Of a stretch of DNA of 33,589 bases, positions 1 through 8,085 are shown piece after piece. Within the stretch, counting starts at the first letter, position 1, and each line of letters starts with the position of its first letter. Made by a program: the position numbers and the translations under genes. The notes below the pieces were generated by a model. The model was not told the origin of the DNA. It saw only the letters and a program-made list of their open reading frames with translations, and ran no database searches. Origin of the DNA: Hyphomonadaceae bacterium (GTDB lineage: Bacteria > Pseudomonadota > Alphaproteobacteria > Caulobacterales > Aquidulcibacteraceae); assembly GCA_016791445.1 (NCBI GenBank), contig JAEUMP010000028.1, positions 1 to 33,589 on the forward strand, in the 5' to 3' direction.

Positions 1-228
1 CGCTACAACGCCGTCGCCATGGCGGTGGAAAATCCCGAGCCCTTCGCGCGGCGCATGGCGCGTCGCCTCGCGCGCGACCGCGCCCGCACCATCCGCACCG
101 CACTCACCCGCGCGCCGCACGATCCGCGCCGCGCGCGCGGCCTCTACGACGCCTTCACCCGCGAGCGCATCGCGCAGACGTGGGAAGAGGTCGATCGTCT
201 GGGGCCGGAACCGCATGACTCGAGCTAG
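1..228 (+). CDS. C-terminal part of an unknown protein (5' end outside window)
   Basis: The frame is open from base 1 and ends at TAG 226-228, giving 75 visible residues. They are rich in Arg and Ala and look helical and basic, with segments such as RRMARRLARDRART. An internal ATG at 19 could serve as a start, but the frame continues upstream of it, so a truncated gene is more likely. I recognise no family or motif. The next gene starts 121 bases later on the same strand. The function is unknown. Confidence 0.55.
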   Translation, partial: RYNAVAMAVENPEPFARRMARRLARDRARTIRTALTRAPHDPRRARGLYDAFTRERIAQTWEEVDRLGPEPHDSS

Positions 229-349
229 GCGCCGCCGCCGCCCGTCATCCCTCCAGCAGGGCCGCCGACACCGTCGGACGGCCATCGCGCCCGCTTGTCT
301 TCACCGCCGCGAAGCCCTAGCCAATCGCCAGATTTCCAGGAAACCGCCC

Positions 350-1081
350 ATGCCCTGCCCCGTCTGCGACACCCTCGAGCGCACGCTCGAAACCCAGTGG
401 AAGGGCATGACGCTGCACCGCTGCGGCGGCTGCGGCAGCGTCTACATGGACCCGCCCCCGACCGACGCCGATCGCCACGCCATGTACGACGACCCCTATC
501 AGGGCGCGAGCGAGGGCTATTACGCCAAACGGGAAAAGAAGATGCGCCGCTGCGCCAAGCGCGCGCGCATGCTCGATGCCTATGTGACGACGGGAAAGAC
601 GTTTCTCGAAGTGGGCTCTTCCGGCGGCTTCATGGTCGAGGCGATGCGCCAGCGCGGCTATGACGCCACCGGCGTGGAAGTCGACAAGCCGGGCGTCGAG
701 TACGCGCGCAAGGAATTTCCGGGCTGCACGTTCCACAACGGGCTTCTCGAAGAAGTGGAGGCGCGCGGCGATCTCGGCGAATACGACGCGGTCTATTGCT
801 CGGAAGTGATCGAGCACGTGCCCTTTCCCGATCCCTTCGTGGCGGCCATTGCTCGGCACATGAAGCCCGGCGCGGTGTTGAACGTGACGACGCCGGACGT
901 CGCGCACTGGAACAAGCCGTCCGACATCACGAAGTGGAACGAGTTCTGCCCGCCGAGCCACTGCACCTATTTCACGCCGAAGGGCCTGCGCGGGCTTTTC
1001 GCGAAGCACGGCCTTGAGGTGTTCCGTCACCGCTTCAACTGGAAGGCGGGGATCCAGTTCTATGCAAGGAAGATCGCGTGA
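350..1081 (+). CDS. Class I SAM-dependent methyltransferase with N-terminal zinc-ribbon
   Basis: Predicted 243-residue cytoplasmic methyltransferase. Residues 1-30 carry two CxxC knuckles (C3/C6 and C25/C28), typical of the zinc-ribbon before a Methyltransf_23/type-11 domain. The SAM-binding glycine loop FLEVGSSGGF lies near residue 85, followed by an acidic strand end (GVEVD) and a later VIEHVPFP segment, as in Rossmann methyltransferases. I chose ATG 350 because the CxxC begins directly after it and an AGGAAA sequence sits just upstream; the frame is open to 215 but that part is Arg-rich and non-conserved. The stop overlaps the next start by 4 bases (GTGA), implying translational coupling to the caspase-like gene. 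The substrate is unknown; related proteins modify sugars or small molecules. Confidence 0.85.
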   Translation: MPCPVCDTLERTLETQWKGMTLHRCGGCGSVYMDPPPTDADRHAMYDDPYQGASEGYYAKREKKMRRCAKRARMLDAYVTTGKTFLEVGSSGGFMVEAMRQRGYDATGVEVDKPGVEYARKEFPGCTFHNGLLEEVEARGDLGEYDAVYCSEVIEHVPFPDPFVAAIARHMKPGAVLNVTTPDVAHWNKPSDITKWNEFCPPSHCTYFTPKGLRGLFAKHGLEVFRHRFNWKAGIQFYARKIA

Positions 1082-1962
1082 CGACGCGGCGCACCTTCGC
1101 TCTTGGCCTCGGCGCCGCTGCGCTTCCCGGCGTCGCCGATGCGCAGGCGCAGAAGCCGCTGAAGCTCGCCGTCATCATCGCCAATGGCGACTATGACGGA
1201 GACGGGCGCGCCGATGCGTCGGAGGCCGCGCGACTGCGCGCGCAGGAACGCGGTTTTGTCGGCGATCTGCCCAACACCTGGTTCGACGGCGTGCGCGTGG
1301 GGGAGGCGCTGAAACGCGCAGGCTACGATGTGCAGACCGTGCAGAACGCCCTGCCCGTCAGCATGATTGCGGCCGTGCATCGCATGGCCGCGCGGGCGCG
1401 CACAGCGAATGGCGCCGCGCAGTGCATCGTCTACTATGCGGGGCACGGCGTGCAGCTCGGCGGACGCAGCTATCTCGTGGGCGTCGGCGCACAGCTCATC
1501 GCCGCGGACATGGCGGACGAGACGTCTGATGATCGGACTCGCATCGGCCTGCGGATCGGCGCGCAGCTACAAGACATGATTGCCGCCCTCCCGCCCGCGC
1601 GCGCGCCGGGTTTCAACATGATGCTGATCGATGCGTGCCGCGACAATCCGTGGGAGCCGCAGATCCGCGCGGCCGCTGCAGCGCAGGGTCGTGACTATGT
1701 GGGCGAACGGGCCTTCGCCGCGATGTCGCCGCCGTCGCGCACGGTCATCGGGTTTTCCACCCAACCAGGACAGACCGCCGCCGACGGACGCCTCGCCGCC
1801 GGATCGCCTTTCTCCAACGCCATCGCCCGCCGCATCACGCAGCCCGGCATGACGGTGGATGCGCTCGTCTCGGGCGCGACCGGCGAAGTGGCGGGCATGA
1901 GCGGCGCGCTGCAGATCCCGTGGGTCGCGGGCCGCCTCGGCGACGGAACGCGGCTTTCATGA
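1078..1962 (+). CDS. Exported caspase-like (peptidase C14 / metacaspase-type) protein
   Basis: 294-residue protein starting at GTG 1078. The N-terminus has a twin-arginine motif (TRRTFAL, residues 3-9), a hydrophobic stretch and an Ala-rich cleavage region near residues 20-25, so export is likely. The caspase dyad is visible: His123 in YYAGHGV and Cys187 in IDACRDNPW, with a preceding strand AVIIANGDYD that matches the usual start of the p20-like domain. No extra C-terminal domain is visible. A caspase fold outside the cytoplasm is known in alphaproteobacteria, but substrates are rarely defined. Coupling to the upstream methyltransferase through GTGA suggests co-expression, not a proven shared pathway. 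It ends 7 bases from the convergent PhoD gene. Confidence 0.85.
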   Translation: MTTRRTFALGLGAAALPGVADAQAQKPLKLAVIIANGDYDGDGRADASEAARLRAQERGFVGDLPNTWFDGVRVGEALKRAGYDVQTVQNALPVSMIAAVHRMAARARTANGAAQCIVYYAGHGVQLGGRSYLVGVGAQLIAADMADETSDDRTRIGLRIGAQLQDMIAALPPARAPGFNMMLIDACRDNPWEPQIRAAAAAQGRDYVGERAFAAMSPPSRTVIGFSTQPGQTAADGRLAAGSPFSNAIARRITQPGMTVDALVSGATGEVAGMSGALQIPWVAGRLGDGTRLS

Positions 1963-1969
1963 GGCGTGT

Positions 1970-3037
1970 TCAGCCGAACGGAATGCGCTCGCCGATCTGC
2001 ACCCGGCCGTCAGCGCCGCGCACTTCGAGCGACACCGCGCGCGCGGCCCAGTCGATCCCGACGACGCCGAAATTCGGGCCCTTGTCGTACACGCCGACCC
2101 GACGACGGTTGATCAGCGAAGGATCGGACTCGGTGAGTCCGGAGGATGTGAGCTCCCAGAGCGGAGAAGCATTTGCGCGCTCCCGCTTCGAGATTTCGCC
2201 GTAGTGGACATCGCCGGAGAGGATCACCACATTCGACGCGTCGCCGATGAGTTTTTCGAGACGCGCCGCGTCCTTCGGGAAATTCTCCCAGGCTTCCCAA
2301 CCCGAGCCTTCCGAAAGCACCTGCAGACTCGACGCGAATATCCGCAGCGCCGCAGGCTTCGCGAATTCGGCTTCAAGCCACGCCCACTGCGCCTCGCCGA
2401 TCATCGTCGCGGTCTCGTCGCGCGAAGGCCGATAGGGGCCCTTAACTTCCGCGCTCCGGAAAATCTGGCCCGCGATCCATGTTCCCGCGACGAGCGGAAA
2501 ACCGCCCGGCCGCCGCAGCTTCGTCCGGTTCCAGCGAAGATCAGGCACGATGATCTGCACCGACTGCTCCGGCGGCCCGATCATCGCGCTCGTGAAGATG
2601 CCGCCCTCCTGCGTGCGTCGCGGACTGTCGGGCGCTTCGCCCCAGAAGTCGCAGAAGGCGGCGCGGGACTCGTTTTTCGTCGGGTGCTCGACTCCGGAAT
2701 CATTCTTCCCGTAGTCGTGGTCGTCCCACATGGCGACGATCGGCGTCGCAGCCTTCAGCCGCTGGAAGCCCGGCTTCGCGCCGAGCATTGCGTACTTGGA
2801 CCGCAGCACGGCGGGATCGGTCGTGTCGCCGTAGACGTTGTCGCCGAGAAAAAGGAAAAGCTCGGGCGCGGTCTTCAGCACTTCGTCCCAGATCGGCTGG
2901 TCCTTGGTCTGCCGTGCGCAGGAGCCGAAGGCGAGGCGTTGCAGCGGCGCGATCGCGGGCGCCTCCGCGCGCGCTTCGCCGAGAAGCAACGCCGCGCCGG
3001 CCGTCGCCAGCGCTTCGCGGCGCGTGATGCGGCTCAT
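1970..3037 (-). CDS. PhoD-like alkaline phosphatase / phosphodiesterase, Tat-exported
   Basis: 355-residue metallophosphatase of the PhoD family. The first 25 residues form a Tat-type signal (TRREALATAGAALLLGEARA). Metal-site signatures appear in order: GSCARQ, FLGDNVYGDT, WDDHDYGKND and, near the C-terminus, ILSGDVHYGE. Such enzymes hydrolyse phosphomonoesters or diesters in the periplasm, often with calcium and iron. The start is ATG 3037, which overlaps the mtnP stop (ATGA), so the two are coupled. The frame stays open upstream, but that part is a shadow of mtnP. It is shorter than classic Bacillus PhoD and lacks the separate N-terminal PhoD_N domain, as is usual for the bacterial subgroup with this motif set. 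Confidence 0.9.
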   Translation of the reverse strand: MSRITRREALATAGAALLLGEARAEAPAIAPLQRLAFGSCARQTKDQPIWDEVLKTAPELFLFLGDNVYGDTTDPAVLRSKYAMLGAKPGFQRLKAATPIVAMWDDHDYGKNDSGVEHPTKNESRAAFCDFWGEAPDSPRRTQEGGIFTSAMIGPPEQSVQIIVPDLRWNRTKLRRPGGFPLVAGTWIAGQIFRSAEVKGPYRPSRDETATMIGEAQWAWLEAEFAKPAALRIFASSLQVLSEGSGWEAWENFPKDAARLEKLIGDASNVVILSGDVHYGEISKRERANASPLWELTSSGLTESDPSLINRRRVGVYDKGPNFGVVGIDWAARAVSLEVRGADGRVQIGERIPFG

Positions 3038-3909
3038 GATCGAAGCCCCAAGGCCCGTCCCGCCACCGCATCGAGTTTCGCGAGCGTCTTCGCATCGCGC
3101 GCCTCCGGCGCCGTGATCAGGGCGAAGTCGAGACAGGTGTCGATCGGGCTCGGAGTCCGCGGCGTCGCCGAAAGCGCCCGCGCCAGATGCGCCACGAGAT
3201 CGCGCGCCTTCCCCGCATTCGCATGCAGCACTTCGAGCACGTTGGTGACGCTGACCGCTTCCGTCTCCGCGCGCCAACAATCGAAGTCGGTGACCATCGC
3301 GACGCTCGCGTACGGCAGCTCCGCCTCGCGCGCGAGCTTGGCTTCGGGCATGTTGGTCATGCCGATCACGTCGCATCCCCAAGCGCGGTAGAGCTTCGAC
3401 TCGGCGAGAGAAGAGAACTGCGGACCTTCCATGGCGAGGTATGTGCCCCCATCTCTGGTGGGCGCCCCTGCCTCCCGCGCCGCAGCCCCGGCAAGACCCG
3501 CCAGTCGCGGACACACCGGCCGCGCCATCGACACGTGCGCAACGATGCCTTCACCGAAAAAGCTTTTCTCGCGCGCGAAGGTGCGGTCGATGAACTGGTC
3601 GACGATCACGAACGTGCCCGGCGGTGCCTCTTCCTTCAACGAGCCGCACGCCGACAGCGACAGCACATCGGTTACCCCCGCGCGCTTCAGCACATCGATG
3701 TTCGCACGGTAATTCACGTGCGTCGGGGAGAGGCGATGGCCGCGGCCGTGCCGTGGCAGGAAGACGATGCGGACCCCGTCGAGTTCGCCATCGAATACCT
3801 CATCGCTCGGCGCCCCCCAAGGCGAGGGGATCGCGCGCCACGCGCCCTTGATGCCGGGGATGTCGTAGAGCCCCGATCCGCCGATGACGCCCAGCACCCA
3901 GTCGCTCAT
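3034..3909 (-). CDS. mtnP: S-methyl-5'-thioadenosine phosphorylase
   Basis: 291-residue nucleoside phosphorylase that cleaves methylthioadenosine with phosphate to adenine and 5-methylthioribose-1-phosphate, part of methionine salvage and polyamine by-product clearance. Family marks are all present: GGSGLYDIPG at the N-terminus (phosphate loop), LPRHGRGHRLSPTHVNYRAN, SACGSL, the substrate Met region MEGPQFSS, and GMTNMPEAKLAREAE. VTDFDCW carries the Asp pair that favours adenine over guanine substrates, supporting MTA phosphorylase over purine nucleoside phosphorylase. ATG 3909 is preceded by GAAGGGA. It lies 12 bases after the grpB-like gene and is coupled by ATGA to the phosphatase, forming a three-gene minus-strand operon. 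Confidence 0.93.
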   Translation of the reverse strand: MSDWVLGVIGGSGLYDIPGIKGAWRAIPSPWGAPSDEVFDGELDGVRIVFLPRHGRGHRLSPTHVNYRANIDVLKRAGVTDVLSLSACGSLKEEAPPGTFVIVDQFIDRTFAREKSFFGEGIVAHVSMARPVCPRLAGLAGAAAREAGAPTRDGGTYLAMEGPQFSSLAESKLYRAWGCDVIGMTNMPEAKLAREAELPYASVAMVTDFDCWRAETEAVSVTNVLEVLHANAGKARDLVAHLARALSATPRTPSPIDTCLDFALITAPEARDAKTLAKLDAVAGRALGLRS

Positions 3910-3921
3910 GCACCGTTCCCT

Positions 3922-4497
3922 TCACGCATCGCTCTGCCCCAGACGCCAGCGCGTGCGCTCCGCCCACGATTCCGCGAGCCGCAGCGTCACCGCCACGAAG
4001 GGCTGTTTCAGCGCCTGATAGCCGCGCTCCGAATCCACATAGCGCGCGAGACCGAGTTTCAGCGCGCCGTACTGATCGCGTACGAGATCGTCTTCGCGGA
4101 GGTAATCACGCAGCAGCAGCGGCACGCGCCCGCCGGCGGTGTTGACTTCGCGCAGGTGCAGGATCACCGGACGTGCATCTTTCGGCCCACGAAAATAGAG
4201 ACGATCCCAACAGTCGGGGTGTTCGGGATAGCCGGGTCGCGGCGCCTCTCCCCGCTTGGACGCGTCGAAAATGAAGCCCGCGGACTTGAGCGCCGCGATC
4301 GCCGGCGCGGCTTCATCCAGATCGTAGGCGAGCGCCTGAATATCGATCACGTCTTTCGCCGCAAGACCGGGCACGGCGGTAGAGCCCACGTGATCGATGT
4401 CGAGCACGAGACCGCCGAGGATGTCGCGAACGCGCTGGGCCCACTCGAAGCCCTCGTCCTCCCATCGCGGATCGGCATCGACCACGCGCGCTTTCAT
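3922..4497 (-). CDS. GrpB family protein (nucleotidyltransferase fold)
   Basis: 191-residue protein of the GrpB/UPF0157 family, which has a minimal nucleotidyltransferase fold. Visible marks are the IDHVGSTAVPGLAAKDVID segment near the N-terminus (His-x-Gly-Ser followed by Lys-Asp-x-x-Asp) and the HLREVNTAG region with a following LLLRDYLR. Enzymatic roles are mostly unproven; some members are fused to dephospho-CoA kinase. I chose ATG 4497 because GGAG lies 8 bases upstream; a possible start at 4518 would fall inside the petC terminator. It is the first gene of the grpB-mtnP-phoD set. Confidence 0.85.
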   Translation of the reverse strand: MKARVVDADPRWEDEGFEWAQRVRDILGGLVLDIDHVGSTAVPGLAAKDVIDIQALAYDLDEAAPAIAALKSAGFIFDASKRGEAPRPGYPEHPDCWDRLYFRGPKDARPVILHLREVNTAGGRVPLLLRDYLREDDLVRDQYGALKLGLARYVDSERGYQALKQPFVAVTLRLAESWAERTRWRLGQSDA

Positions 4498-4516
4498 CGA
4501 GACGACTCCACAAGGC

Positions 4517-4547
4517 AAAAGGGCCGCAACCTTCCGGCTGCGGCCCT
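4517..4547 (-). terminator. Intrinsic terminator after the petABC operon
   Basis: A perfect 9-bp inverted repeat pairs 4520-4528 (AGGGCCGCA) with 4539-4547 (TGCGGCCCT) around a 10-base loop. Read on the minus strand the stem is followed by TTTT (4520-4517). It lies 28 bases beyond the cytochrome c1 stop and just ahead of the GrpB start, so it should end the bc1 transcript. Some read-through into grpB-mtnP is possible because I see no separate strong promoter between them. Confidence 0.75.
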
Positions 4548-4575
4548 GAACGCTAGCACGACCTTTTCGGCCGCA

Positions 4576-5439
4576 TCAGTGCTTCACGTCTCTCCAGACC
4601 TGACGGTAGGCCGCATAGAGCAGGCCGCCGAGGATGAGGAGGTAGATGAGGGTGGCGAAGCCGGTTTTCTTGCGGATGATCTGCTTCGGTTCGCCCGCCC
4701 AGGCGAGGAAGGCCGTCACGTCGCGGGCCATCTGCTCGGGCGTCGCTTCGGTGCCGTCTTCGTAGACGACACGGTCCGGCATGAGCTGCGGCGGCATCGA
4801 AATCCAGCCCCCGGCGAAGTAGGGGTTGTAGTGGAGGTTCGTGGCCCCGCCTGGCGCCGTCTCGCCTTCCGGCGGATCCGCGTAGCCGGTCAGCAGCGCG
4901 TAGAGATAGTTCGCGCCGTCGTGACGGGCCCTGGTGATCACCGACAGATCAGGCGGCGCCACGCCGTGGATGGCCTTTGCCTGATAGGGATTGGTGTAGG
5001 GGCTCACGAAGCGGTCGGCCGGGCGGCCCTTCCGCGTGATCTCCTGCCCCGTTGTCGGATCGATCTCGGTGATCTCGTACTGCTCGGCGATCGCGCGCAC
5101 GAAGGGATTGTCCGGCGCCGGCACATAGCGCGACCCATGGTGCGGCGCGCCCAGATGCACGTCCTTCCAGGAGCCCGAAGCCGCATCCCACTTGCCCGCC
5201 GCCGCGAACGGCCCGCCCGGCTCGCCGAGATGACGATAGGTCAGGTTGTCCATCGTGTGGCAGGCCGCGCACACTTCCTTGTAGACCTGGAAACCGCGCT
5301 GGACCTCAGCCTGCTCGAACGTGCCGAACGGGCCGTCGAAGGACCAGTGTTCCTTGTGCGGGTGCTTGGCATCGCCTGCTGCGAACGCGGCGGCAGGCGC
5401 GATCAGCAGCGCAGCGGCGATCAGAAAACCACGAACCAT
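4576..5439 (-). CDS. petC: Cytochrome c1 of the cytochrome bc1 complex
   Basis: 287-residue membrane-anchored c-type cytochrome that passes electrons from the Rieske protein to soluble or membrane cytochrome c. A Sec signal peptide (about residues 1-21, ending AAAFA) is followed by the heme attachment site CAACH at residues 57-61. The axial Met is likely in GGWISMPPQL or the following MPDR. A single C-terminal membrane helix (about residues 262-280, TLIYLLILGGLLYAAY) ends in a short basic cytoplasmic tail, as expected. It starts 3 bases after cytochrome b and is the last gene of petABC. Confidence 0.95.
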   Translation of the reverse strand: MVRGFLIAAALLIAPAAAFAAGDAKHPHKEHWSFDGPFGTFEQAEVQRGFQVYKEVCAACHTMDNLTYRHLGEPGGPFAAAGKWDAASGSWKDVHLGAPHHGSRYVPAPDNPFVRAIAEQYEITEIDPTTGQEITRKGRPADRFVSPYTNPYQAKAIHGVAPPDLSVITRARHDGANYLYALLTGYADPPEGETAPGGATNLHYNPYFAGGWISMPPQLMPDRVVYEDGTEATPEQMARDVTAFLAWAGEPKQIIRKKTGFATLIYLLILGGLLYAAYRQVWRDVKH

Positions 5440-5442
5440 CGA

Positions 5443-6903
5443 TCAGGCTCCCTTTTCCGCAGCCGCGCCGCGCTTGGCGCCGATGGCCTTCGCGATGGTT
5501 TCCGGCACCCTGTTGGGCGTTTCACGCAAGCCGAGGATCGGCAGGACGAGCAGGAAGAAGGCGAAGTAGTAGAGCGTGAGCAGTTGCGAGAACTGCGTCA
5601 CCTTGAACTGGAACGGCTTCACCACCGTCGTCGTCAGCTCGCCCGCGCCGGCGGACGCCACTGTCGCGGCGCGCTGCTTTTCGAACGCCTTCTCCGCCGC
5701 CTCGAGCGTGTGGCCCGTCGCGGTCAGGGTCTGCTCCCCGCCGGCGGCGGGCTTGTAGGTGGCGTTGATCGTGAACTCGCCGGCCTGACCGATGACCTTG
5801 TCCGGCGATTGCGCGCCGCACCAGCCGAGCGCAAGGCAGACCGCCACGAAGATCAGGAAGAACCAGCGCGCCACCGGGCGGTAGCGCATGGAGCGCACCT
5901 TCGACGTGTCGAGCCAAGGCAGGATGAACAGGATGCCGATGGCGCCGGCCATGAGCATCAGACCGCCGAGCTTCGCCGAGATCGGGCCGATCGAGAAGTC
6001 GATCGCACGCAGGATCGCGTAGAACGGCAGCAGGTACCATTCCGGCACGATGTGCGGCGGCGTCTTCAGCGGGTCAGCCGGGATGAAGTTGTCGGGGTGG
6101 CCGAGCGCGTCCGGCAGGAAGAACACGAACACTGCGAACATGATCATGAAGAGCACGGTCGCGAAGAGGTCCTTGATCGTGGCGTACGGCGTGAACGGGA
6201 CCGTGTCGGCCTTGTCCTTCACCTCGATGCCGTCGGGGTTATTCTGCCCCGTCACATGCAGCGCCCAGACGTGGAGGATCACCACGCCCGCGATCACGAA
6301 CGGCAGCAGGTAGTGCAGCGAGAAGAAGCGGTTCAGCGTCGGATTGTCGATCGCGAAGCCGCCCATCAGCCACTGTTGGATGGGCTCGCCCACGACCGGA
6401 ATGGCGGTGAAGAAGTTGGTGATGACGGTGGCGCCCCAGAAGCTCATCTGGCCCCAAGGCAGCACGTAGCCGAGGAACGCCGTGGCGGTCATCAGCACAT
6501 AGATCACCACGCCGAGAATCCAGAGCACCTCACGCGGCGCCTTGTAGGACCCGTAATAGAGCCCCCGGAACATGTGGATGTAGACGGCCAGGAAGAACAT
6601 CGATGCGCCGGTGGCGTGGATGTTCTGGATGAGCCAGCCGAACGGCACGTCGCGCCGGATGCGCTGGACGCTGTTGAAGGCGTCGTCGATCGACGGCGTG
6701 TAGTGCATGGCCAGCACGATGCCGGTGACGATCTGCGTCACGAGGCACAGCATAAGGATCGCGCCGAAGGTCCAGAAGTAGTTGAGGTTCCGCGGCGTCG
6801 GATAATCCACGAAGCTGTCGTGCATCATCCGGACGATCGGGAGCCGCTGATCGAGCCAGCGCTCGAAGCCGGTCTTCGGCTCGTAGGTGGAGGGTCCGCT
6901 CAT
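5443..6903 (-). CDS. petB: Cytochrome b of the bc1 complex, with an insertion before the last helix
   Basis: 486-residue integral membrane subunit carrying hemes bL and bH and the quinol and quinone sites. Family marks are clear: the first His pair region ([16 protein letters not shown] and [11 protein letters not shown]), [17 protein letters not shown] near the Qo site, the second His pair ([10 protein letters not shown] and ILHVWALH), and the Qo-site PEWY in [16 protein letters not shown]. Related alphaproteobacterial proteins are usually near 430 residues. The excess lies between GWCGAQSP and [14 protein letters not shown], where about 60 extra residues (Ala, Thr, Glu and Lys rich) are inserted in the loop before the last helix. 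It sits 4 bases after petA and 3 before petC. Confidence 0.95.
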   Translation of the reverse strand: MSGPSTYEPKTGFERWLDQRLPIVRMMHDSFVDYPTPRNLNYFWTFGAILMLCLVTQIVTGIVLAMHYTPSIDDAFNSVQRIRRDVPFGWLIQNIHATGASMFFLAVYIHMFRGLYYGSYKAPREVLWILGVVIYVLMTATAFLGYVLPWGQMSFWGATVITNFFTAIPVVGEPIQQWLMGGFAIDNPTLNRFFSLHYLLPFVIAGVVILHVWALHVTGQNNPDGIEVKDKADTVPFTPYATIKDLFATVLFMIMFAVFVFFLPDALGHPDNFIPADPLKTPPHIVPEWYLLPFYAILRAIDFSIGPISAKLGGLMLMAGAIGILFILPWLDTSKVRSMRYRPVARWFFLIFVAVCLALGWCGAQSPDKVIGQAGEFTINATYKPAAGGEQTLTATGHTLEAAEKAFEKQRAATVASAGAGELTTTVVKPFQFKVTQFSQLLTLYYFAFFLLVLPILGLRETPNRVPETIAKAIGAKRGAAAEKGA

Positions 6904-6907
6904 CCTG

Positions 6908-7468
6908 TCACCCGATCTTCACGATGGTGTCGCTGGTGTAGACGTAGGGCGGCGCCACGAGATTGGCGGGCGCCGGGCCGCTGCGAATCCGCGCAGCCGT
7001 GTCATAGACCGAGCCGTGGCAGGCGCAGAGCCAGCCTCCATAGGAGCCGCCGCCGAAGGTGGGCACGCAGCCGAAGTGCGTGCACGACGCTTCCACGATC
7101 AGATATTCCGCCTTGCCGGGCTGGCCGTTCGACTGGACCACGCGCTCCGCGTCGGTCTGGGGATCGGGCAGCGGCGCGTTGTCGTCCGCCCGCGCGGCCG
7201 CGATTTCCGCCGCCGTGCGGTGACGGATGAAGACCGGCTTCTTGCGCCAGAAGATCACGACCTGCTGGCCTTCCGGCACCTGGCTCAGATCGTACTCCGA
7301 CGATGCGAGCGCGAGCGTGTCGGACGCCGGCGACATCTGGTTGATGAAGGGCCACACGAGGGCGGCTGCGCCGACCGCGCCGACGGCGCCCGTGGCGATG
7401 TAGATGAAGTCGCGGCGGGTGGGTTCGTCTCCACCACCGCCATGGGCTGGAACAGCGCTTTCGGCCAC
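6908..7468 (-). CDS. petA: Rieske iron-sulfur subunit of the bc1 complex
   Basis: 186-residue Rieske protein that takes electrons from quinol at the Qo site. A twin-arginine signal anchor ([13 protein letters not shown], residues 17-29) leads into one membrane helix. The 2Fe-2S ligands are seen in CTHFGC (C129, H131, C134) and CACHGS (C148, C150, H151), with C134 and C150 as the expected disulfide. Box II reads CACHGS, where CPCHGS is more common. I chose GTG 7468 because GAGGGG lies 7 bases upstream; the frame continues to a TTG at 7504 that lies inside an inverted repeat and has no good ribosome binding site. First gene of petABC, divergent from trmL. Confidence 0.93.
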   Translation of the reverse strand: MAESAVPAHGGGGDEPTRRDFIYIATGAVGAVGAAALVWPFINQMSPASDTLALASSEYDLSQVPEGQQVVIFWRKKPVFIRHRTAAEIAAARADDNAPLPDPQTDAERVVQSNGQPGKAEYLIVEASCTHFGCVPTFGGGSYGGWLCACHGSVYDTAARIRSGPAPANLVAPPYVYTSDTIVKIG

Positions 7469-7499
7469 TGACGGACCCCTCGATCTTGAACCGGATTCT

Positions 7500-7529
7500 G
7501 GCAAAACTGCCTTGTTTGGCGGTTTTGCC
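7500..7529. promoter_or_regulatory. 30-bp inverted repeat between petA and trmL
   Basis: GGCAAAACTGCC (7500-7511) and GGCGGTTTTGCC (7518-7529) form a 12-bp dyad around a 6-base loop. As RNA from the plus strand all 12 pairs form, one being a U-G wobble; the minus-strand RNA has one C-A mismatch. It lies 31 bases upstream of the petA start and about 90 upstream of trmL, in the 148-base divergent intergenic region. It could be an operator for the bc1 operon or a leader hairpin. No U-run follows, so I do not call it a terminator. Confidence 0.45.
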
Positions 7530-7616
7530 CGGAACGGCTGGATTGGGGAGACCTGAACCCAGCGGCGCGTCGCCGCAGGCCTTGCAACCCTCCCCGGACA
7601 AGCCGGAGCCCTTAAC

Positions 7617-8078
7617 GTGCGTCTCGCCCTCTATCAACCGGACATGCCCCAGAATGTCGGGGCCGCGATCCGCGTCGCCGCGTGCTTCGCGACGCCGCTC
7701 GATATTATCGAACCTTGCGGATTTCCGCTGACAGACAAGGCGCTCAAGCGCACCGCAATGGACTACGCCGCGCGCGCCGAGATCGTCCGGCACGACGGCC
7801 TCGCGGCGTTCGTTGCGACTCGTTCTCAGAGCGCAACGCGACTCATCCTCGTGGAGACCGACGGCCCCGTGCGACTTCATGACTTCGTCTTCGCGCCGGG
7901 CGACACGCTGATTCTCGGACGCGAAAGCGCCGGGAGCCCGCCGGAACTCTACGGCGTCGCCGACGCCGTGATCCGGATTCCGCTCGCCGCCGGCGCCCGA
8001 TCCCTCAACGTCGCGGTCGCCGGCGCCGTGGCGCTCGCGGAGGCGATGCGGCAGACAGGGAGCTTCAACGCCTTCTGA
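7617..8078 (+). CDS. trmL: tRNA (cytidine(34)-2'-O)-methyltransferase
   Basis: 153-residue SPOUT methyltransferase of the TrmL/YibK type, which methylates the 2'-OH of the wobble base of certain tRNA-Leu isoacceptors. Marks: the N-terminal start [22 protein letters not shown], the motif [15 protein letters not shown] that forms part of the trefoil knot, and [15 protein letters not shown] near the C-terminus, which binds SAM. Start GTG 7617 has GGAG 8 bases upstream. It ends 7 bases before hemF and is likely co-transcribed with it. Confidence 0.92.
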   Translation: MRLALYQPDMPQNVGAAIRVAACFATPLDIIEPCGFPLTDKALKRTAMDYAARAEIVRHDGLAAFVATRSQSATRLILVETDGPVRLHDFVFAPGDTLILGRESAGSPPELYGVADAVIRIPLAAGARSLNVAVAGAVALAEAMRQTGSFNAF

Positions 8079-8085
8079 GACGCCC

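Noticed and set aside
3187-7230. Very long plus-strand open frame opposite mtnP, petC, petB and petA
   Set aside because: It is antisense to well-identified genes, rich in Arg/His/Asp without motifs, and is a known artefact of high-GC third positions.
7485-7530. Possible tRNA T-arm (GGTTCAAG) on the minus strand
   Set aside because: The flanking bases do not pair as a T-stem and no acceptor or anticodon arms can be built; the bases belong to the petA leader dyad.
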